Shown here piece by piece: positions 60,440 to 64,000 of a stretch of DNA of 64,000 bases. Under the pieces are notes generated by a model that did no database searches, was not told the DNA's origin, and saw only the letters and a list, made by a program, of their open reading frames with translations. Positions within the stretch are counted from its first letter, which is position 1; each line of letters starts with the position of its first letter. The translations under genes were made by a program, and so were the position numbers. Origin of the DNA: Candidatus Sumerlaeaceae bacterium (GTDB taxonomy: Bacteria; Sumerlaeota; Sumerlaeia; Sumerlaeales; Sumerlaeaceae); contig JAOAAY010000013.1 of the NCBI GenBank assembly GCA_026418615.1, positions 25,447-89,446 of the forward strand. Reading direction: 5' to 3'.

Positions 60440-60650
60440 GAACGAAACTCCTGTCTATCTTGTCGAGTGTTTAAGTGTATCTTGGTAATCTGGTATGCAC
60501 GCTACTGAGCGAAAGCAAACCGTGTCAAGGGCGTCTCAGGCTTAGAAACGACGAGCGATAGTGATCACCTTTTCCGCTTGAGGATAACTCTGTAGCGCTC
60601 AAAAACCACCGGCCGTGAGTTATCCAGCGCCACTCTCGGGAGACCGACCG

Positions 60651-61835
60651 ATGCGCCTTGCCCTTTTGGTGCTCGTGTGGATACTTAATGTAGGCGGCTT
60701 TCTGGCGCTGGCGCATTTCGCCCGGCCCGCTATAACTCTCATCCTCACCATCTTGTCACCGTTTATTGTGGCTTTGATCGTTGCCTACATTTTCAACCCC
60801 CTGGTCGAGGCGCTTCAGCGAGGGCATCGACTGAGCCGTGTTGGTGCGGTGGCCGTGACCTATGCTCTTCTGGTCGCACTTGCGACTGCGTTCCTGAGCG
60901 TAGTGTTGCCCGTCCTTTATGTGCAGGTGCGCAGCGGCGTAGCCGCCCTTACCGAGCATCTGCCGCGCGCAGCCGAACAAATCATCACACGGCTGAACAT
61001 CGAGGTTCCCAAGGAGGACCTCCAGTCTCTGCGCCAGATGCTACAGGATCCAAATGCCTTGGACACGATTGCGCAACGCGCCGGCCCTGCCGCCCGACTG
61101 ATTACTGCTCAGACGGCCAAGGCGGTGGGACTCGCGGCGTCGGCTTTCGCTTACGGCGTGTCGCTGATGGTGGGGCTCACCGGCCTTTTCGTGTTCATTG
61201 TTCTCATATCGTTTTACTTCCTTCTCGACTATGCTCGCATTGGTGCGGTCAGCCGCGTGTTGATTCCCGCTGCTTATCGAGAACAGGTTTTCAGGATTTG
61301 GGGCGAGATTGACCGCGCGCTTGGAGGGTATCTGCGCGGCCAGTTTACGATTTGCATCATCATTGGGGTCATGTATACTGTAGGCCTGACCATGCTCGGG
61401 ATGCGGTCTTACGCCATCCTGATCGGCTGTCTGGCCGGCTTAGGAAATCTCATCCCCTACTTTGGGCCTATCGTGGGGGGCGTTCCGGCAGCCTTGTGGG
61501 TCATTTTTAGCGATTTGTACCCCACCGCGGGTGCAAAGATCGCCGGGCTGATGGGCATTGCAGTCTTCACAGGGGTCATCCAAGCGTTGGATGGATTCGT
61601 CTTTCAGCCCCGTATCGTGGGCCGCAGCGCCAATATCCATCCGCTTCTCGTGCTGCTGGCCTTGGTAGTGGGCGCACAGTTTGGTCTCGGGGGACTGATC
61701 GTGGCGGTCCCCCTGGCCATCGTGGCGCGGGTGCTCGTGCTGGAACTGTTGTGGAGGCCACTAAAGAGCACCTATGACCGGTCATACAGCATCGCGGCTG
61801 GGGACGGTAACCCGCCGTCTGGCGCGCAACCCTGA
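60651..61835 (+). CDS. AI-2E family (PerM-like) membrane protein
   Basis: A 394-residue polytopic protein. Two N-terminal helices (ILNVGGFLALAHFARPAITL and LSPFIVALIVAYIFNPLVEA), a soluble stretch and a second cluster of helices ending in PLLVLLALVVGAQFGLGGLI match the family. The name comes from one report of autoinducer-2 export; other members are sodium/proton antiporters, so no role in quorum sensing is claimed. The ATG at 60651 has GGGAG 8 bases upstream; a GTG at 60615 would add 12 residues. It is divergent from the BMC-H gene across 211 bases. Confidence 0.87.
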   Translation: MRLALLVLVWILNVGGFLALAHFARPAITLILTILSPFIVALIVAYIFNPLVEALQRGHRLSRVGAVAVTYALLVALATAFLSVVLPVLYVQVRSGVAALTEHLPRAAEQIITRLNIEVPKEDLQSLRQMLQDPNALDTIAQRAGPAARLITAQTAKAVGLAASAFAYGVSLMVGLTGLFVFIVLISFYFLLDYARIGAVSRVLIPAAYREQVFRIWGEIDRALGGYLRGQFTICIIIGVMYTVGLTMLGMRSYAILIGCLAGLGNLIPYFGPIVGGVPAALWVIFSDLYPTAGAKIAGLMGIAVFTGVIQALDGFVFQPRIVGRSANIHPLLVLLALVVGAQFGLGGLIVAVPLAIVARVLVLELLWRPLKSTYDRSYSIAAGDGNPPSGAQP

Positions 61836-61849
61836 CAAATTCCATCCAC

Positions 61850-61924
61850 TGGTGGCCCCACGAGGAATCGAACCTCGAATTAGGGTTTAGGAAACCCCCG
61901 TTATATCCATTTAACTATGGGGCC
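61850..61924 (-). tRNA. tRNA-Arg (CCT)
   Basis: A 75-base tRNA with acceptor GGCCCCA pairing with TGGGGCC, anticodon loop TTCCTAA giving CCT (reads AGG), T-loop TTCGATT and encoded CCA. It lies just after the AI-2E gene on the opposite strand. Confidence 0.96.
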
Positions 61925-61987
61925 ACGCTTATGCGATAGTACCGTACAAGCCCCCCGTTGACGGCTTCACTTGTCGTCTGAACCGCG

Positions 61988-63085
61988 TCAATCGCAGGCA
62001 GCGGCCTGTGCCCGCATGGTGCGAAACAAAAGGAATAGGAACAGGGGGCCGCCCACGAGGGCTGTGACAACGCCCACGGGGATCTCCGCCGAAAATGCCA
62101 CCGGTGCACCAAGCCACCGCGCAAATTGTAACCCCCGCCAGCCGACCGTGTCACACAGAACCAAAAAAGCCCCGCCATAGGTCATGCTCAACGGCACAAG
62201 CAACCGGTTGTCGGCGTTGAACATCAGTCTCAACGCATGGGGCACAATGAGGCCCACGAATCCGATCGGCCCGCTCACCGCTACCACGGTTGCCGTCAGC
62301 ACTGACGCTGCCCATACGAGAAGATTCACAGTACGCCGAACATCCACACCGAGATGGGCCGCCGTGCACGAGTCGAGGCTCAACAAATTCATCGCGCGTG
62401 CGTGAAGCCAGATCACCATAACCGCCAAGACGGCTAACGGAGCGGTCCCGGCCAATCGGCCATAGCCAATCACATCAAGAGCACCCATCCACCACAATTG
62501 CATCTGTCGCACCTTGGTGAAGTCAGCAAAATACTGGATAAGCAAAATGACTGCCGACAGGCTCACATTCACCATCACCCCAGCCAGCAAAAGCGACATG
62601 GCGGAGAACCTCCGCCCACTGGCCGCAAAACCATATAACAGAAGCAGCGGAACGAGTGCGCCGACGAAACACCACATCGGTGTCCATAGCACGATTGCCA
62701 ATGAGCCGCTCACCGGCCAGAGCATGGCCAGAGCCTTTCCCAAAGCCGCGCCCGAAGAAACGCCAAGGACATACGGATCGGCCAGCGGATTGCGAAGCAC
62801 GGCTTGAAACGCAAGACCGCTGACCGCGAGTGAACCGCCAACCAGCAAACCAAGCAACACGCGCGGGACCCGAGTACCCCAGAACACGAGAGCATCCGGG
62901 GAATCGTAAGGACCGAACGGCGGGGCGGCCAGCGCCAGACGCAGATCCACACCTCCGCCCAAAAGCGGTACCACCAACAGCACCAGAAGGCACAGAGCAA
63001 AACCAACAGAAACCAGCACCGTCAGGCGACTCAAGCCAAGCGGAGCGCCCGAACCGCGGGGAAGTTTGGCGGGCAAGGCAGTCAC
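61988..63085 (-). CDS. FecCD-family ABC transporter permease
   Basis: A 365-residue inner-membrane permease with about ten helices. It begins with hydrophobic VLVSVGFALCLLVLLVVPLL, and the family regions RVPRVLLGLLVGGSLAVSGL, PLADPYVLGVSSGAALGKAL, VMVNVSLSAVILLIQYFADF and GPIGFVGLIVPHALRLMFN are present. These permeases import vitamin B12, haem or iron-siderophore complexes; the substrate is not determinable. The start overlaps the ATPase gene stop by ATGA. Confidence 0.92.
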   Translation of the reverse strand: MTALPAKLPRGSGAPLGLSRLTVLVSVGFALCLLVLLVVPLLGGGVDLRLALAAPPFGPYDSPDALVFWGTRVPRVLLGLLVGGSLAVSGLAFQAVLRNPLADPYVLGVSSGAALGKALAMLWPVSGSLAIVLWTPMWCFVGALVPLLLLYGFAASGRRFSAMSLLLAGVMVNVSLSAVILLIQYFADFTKVRQMQLWWMGALDVIGYGRLAGTAPLAVLAVMVIWLHARAMNLLSLDSCTAAHLGVDVRRTVNLLVWAASVLTATVVAVSGPIGFVGLIVPHALRLMFNADNRLLVPLSMTYGGAFLVLCDTVGWRGLQFARWLGAPVAFSAEIPVGVVTALVGGPLFLFLLFRTMRAQAAACD

Positions 63086-63852
63086 GGGTAGTCAACTCTT
63101 ATGATGCCATCGGACCGCAAATCCACGGCCAGCGGGATGCCATAGAGCGACTCGAGCCGCGTCGGCGTCAGGACATCGGCCGGCGGTCCTGCGGCTTCAA
63201 CGAGACCATCGTGGAGCAGGAGCAGTTTGGAGCACCACCGTGCGGCAATATTTAAGTCATGAAAGGTCGCGACAATCGTCGCACCGCGCGCGCGAAGGTC
63301 AGCAAAAACCTGCAACGCCATCCACTGCCGGCGCAAATCGAGAAACGAAGTGGGTTCGTCGAGAACAAAAACGGGCGCCTCTTGCGCGAGGGCGCGTGCC
63401 AGCAGAACCAGTTGCTGTTCGCCCCCGCTCAGTTCATTAAACCGTTTTGTGGCGATGTCGGGGCACCCCAGTTGCTCAAGGGCATGCAGAGCCGTTTCAA
63501 CATCGCCTGCCGAATCCAGGGCGGCCAACCCCGAGTACGGATGGCGGCCCATCAGCACGACCTCCAGCGCGGTAAATGGAAATGCGACTTCTGCCTTCTG
63601 CGCCACAAAAGCCACACGGGAGGCGGCTTCCCGACGGCTCATTCGGACCACAGGTTGCCCTTCAACCAACACTACGCCGTGCTGTGGGCGCAGGTAGCCA
63701 GTCATGGTCAGCAGCAAGGTGGTTTTGCCTGCACCGTTCGGCCCAACGATGCCCCAAAACTCTCCCTGCTCGATGACAACGGAAATGTCCCGCAGCACGG
63801 CCTGATGGCCGTATGAGAAAAAAAGATGATGTGCTTCAATGGCTGCGGTCAT
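63082..63852 (-). CDS. ABC transporter ATP-binding protein (FecE/BtuD type)
   Basis: A 256-residue ATPase that drives the FecCD permease. It has Walker A VGPNGAGKTTLLLTMTGYL, Q-loop VAFVAQKAEVAFPF, signature LSGGEQQLVLLARALA, Walker B VFVLDEPTSFLD and the switch His (IVATFHDLNIAARW). A short C-terminus ends YGIPLAVDLRSDGIIRVDYP. It overlaps the preceding binding-protein gene by ATGA, making a binding protein - ATPase - permease operon on the minus strand. Confidence 0.94.
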   Translation of the reverse strand: MTAAIEAHHLFFSYGHQAVLRDISVVIEQGEFWGIVGPNGAGKTTLLLTMTGYLRPQHGVVLVEGQPVVRMSRREAASRVAFVAQKAEVAFPFTALEVVLMGRHPYSGLAALDSAGDVETALHALEQLGCPDIATKRFNELSGGEQQLVLLARALAQEAPVFVLDEPTSFLDLRRQWMALQVFADLRARGATIVATFHDLNIAARWCSKLLLLHDGLVEAAGPPADVLTPTRLESLYGIPLAVDLRSDGIIRVDYP

Positions 63853-64000
63853 GGCTCGGGCACTTCACTGCCCGCCGACTCTGGGTGCAACAGGCGGTTC
63901 ATGGCCCGCGCCGTCTCAACCGCGGAAAGCCCGGGCACGAGGAAATGAGGGTCTGCGAGAGAGTACACGCGCCCGTTGCGTACGGCCCTGAGTGTGGACA
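63849..64000 (-). CDS. Periplasmic metal-chelate-binding protein, C-terminal fragment
   Basis: The last 49 residues of a protein whose start lies beyond the window edge, too short for an automatic call. The translated fragment reads STLRAVRNGRVYSLADPHFL, then VPGLSAVETARAMNRLLHP, the C-terminal layout of BtuF/FhuD-type substrate-binding proteins (A-V-x-x-G-R-V-Y followed by R/L-P-G-x-x). The stop overlaps the ATPase start by ATGA. With the two genes downstream it completes the importer operon; any riboswitch would be outside the window. Confidence 0.75.
   Translation of the reverse strand, partial: STLRAVRNGRVYSLADPHFLVPGLSAVETARAMNRLLHPESAGSEVPEP

Noticed and set aside
60651..61835. AI-2E gene as evidence for quorum sensing
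   Set aside because: The family name is historical; many members transport ions, and there is no luxS or lsr gene here.
61988..64000. Assigning the importer to vitamin B12 (BtuCDF)
   Set aside because: The three genes fit B12, haem and siderophore importers equally; the operon start, where a cobalamin riboswitch or Fur site might be, is outside the window.
1..64000. CRISPR arrays, insertion sequences or prophage
   Set aside because: No regularly spaced repeats, transposase motifs or phage structural genes were seen on either strand.

Overview
The window reads as a continuous, gene-dense chromosomal segment (G+C in the high fifties by eye) from a Gram-negative-type bacterium. Evidence for an outer membrane is a GT9-type (heptosyltransferase-like) enzyme, an O-antigen ligase/polymerase, lipoproteins and a prepilin peptidase. 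It also has HprK, a SpoIID/LytB-domain protein, several eukaryote-like TPR and kinase proteins and a bacterial microcompartment (BMC) shell protein. That mix fits a poorly studied lineage near the PVC/FCB radiation (Sumerlaeota/BRC1, Hydrogenedentes or Omnitrophota-like). This placement is inference and cannot be settled from gene content alone. GTG and TTG starts are common, and many neighbours share ATGA-type stop/start overlaps. No insertion sequence, phage gene or CRISPR array was seen.

Layout: 1-1.6 kb, trpE (cut by the window edge) and trpG. 1.6-5 kb (minus), mutY-hprK-spoIID-like operon. 5-12.1 kb (plus), two glycosyltransferases (one a GT2-GT9 fusion), a beta-mannosidase, then a LMW phosphatase and fructosamine-kinase pair likely to repair glycated protein. 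12.1-14.6 kb (minus), dnaX-ybaB. 15.0-16.3 kb, an L10 leader RNA with rplJ-rplL, not linked to rpoBC. 16.4-22.1 kb, a membrane TPR Ser/Thr kinase divergent from a TPR membrane protein, then rpe and a TPR lipoprotein. 22.1-25.3 kb (minus), membrane TPR protein - J-domain/TPR protein - Hsp70. 25.4-28.1 kb, an AspT/YidE-type transporter, tRNA-Leu and thiD. 28.1-32.5 kb, two secreted unknowns, an HD phosphohydrolase, two Hsp20 genes with a strong terminator, a GNAT enzyme and tRNA-Gly. 32.6-35.5 kb, recN, a lipoprotein and a LysE exporter. 35.7-41.5 kb, tightly packed prepilin peptidase, HEAT-like protein, O-antigen ligase, small membrane protein, pgsA and alr. 41.5-45 kb, ComEA-like protein, serA and a class I amidotransferase. 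45.1-48.7 kb, a second Hsp70 system: J-like protein lacking HPD, GrpE and Hsp70. 48.8-55.1 kb, polA, prmA, a GT39-like membrane transferase and a GT2. 55.1-59.2 kb, plsY-gpsA and priA. 59.2-60.4 kb (minus), a BMC-H shell gene followed by a flavoprotein-like putative cargo gene. 60.6-64 kb, an AI-2E family membrane protein, tRNA-Arg and a FecCD-type metal-chelate ABC importer cut by the window edge.

The most unusual parts are the two-gene BMC satellite locus (flavoprotein with an encapsulation-peptide-like N-terminus and an EutQ-like C-terminal motif), and two separate Hsp70 operons, each built around a J-type protein fused to TPRs. One of these J proteins has lost its HPD motif. Cell-envelope glycan synthesis (three glycosyltransferases, GT39-like, O-antigen ligase), phospholipid synthesis (pgsA, plsY, gpsA) and peptidoglycan precursor supply (alr) are spread through the window between information-processing genes.
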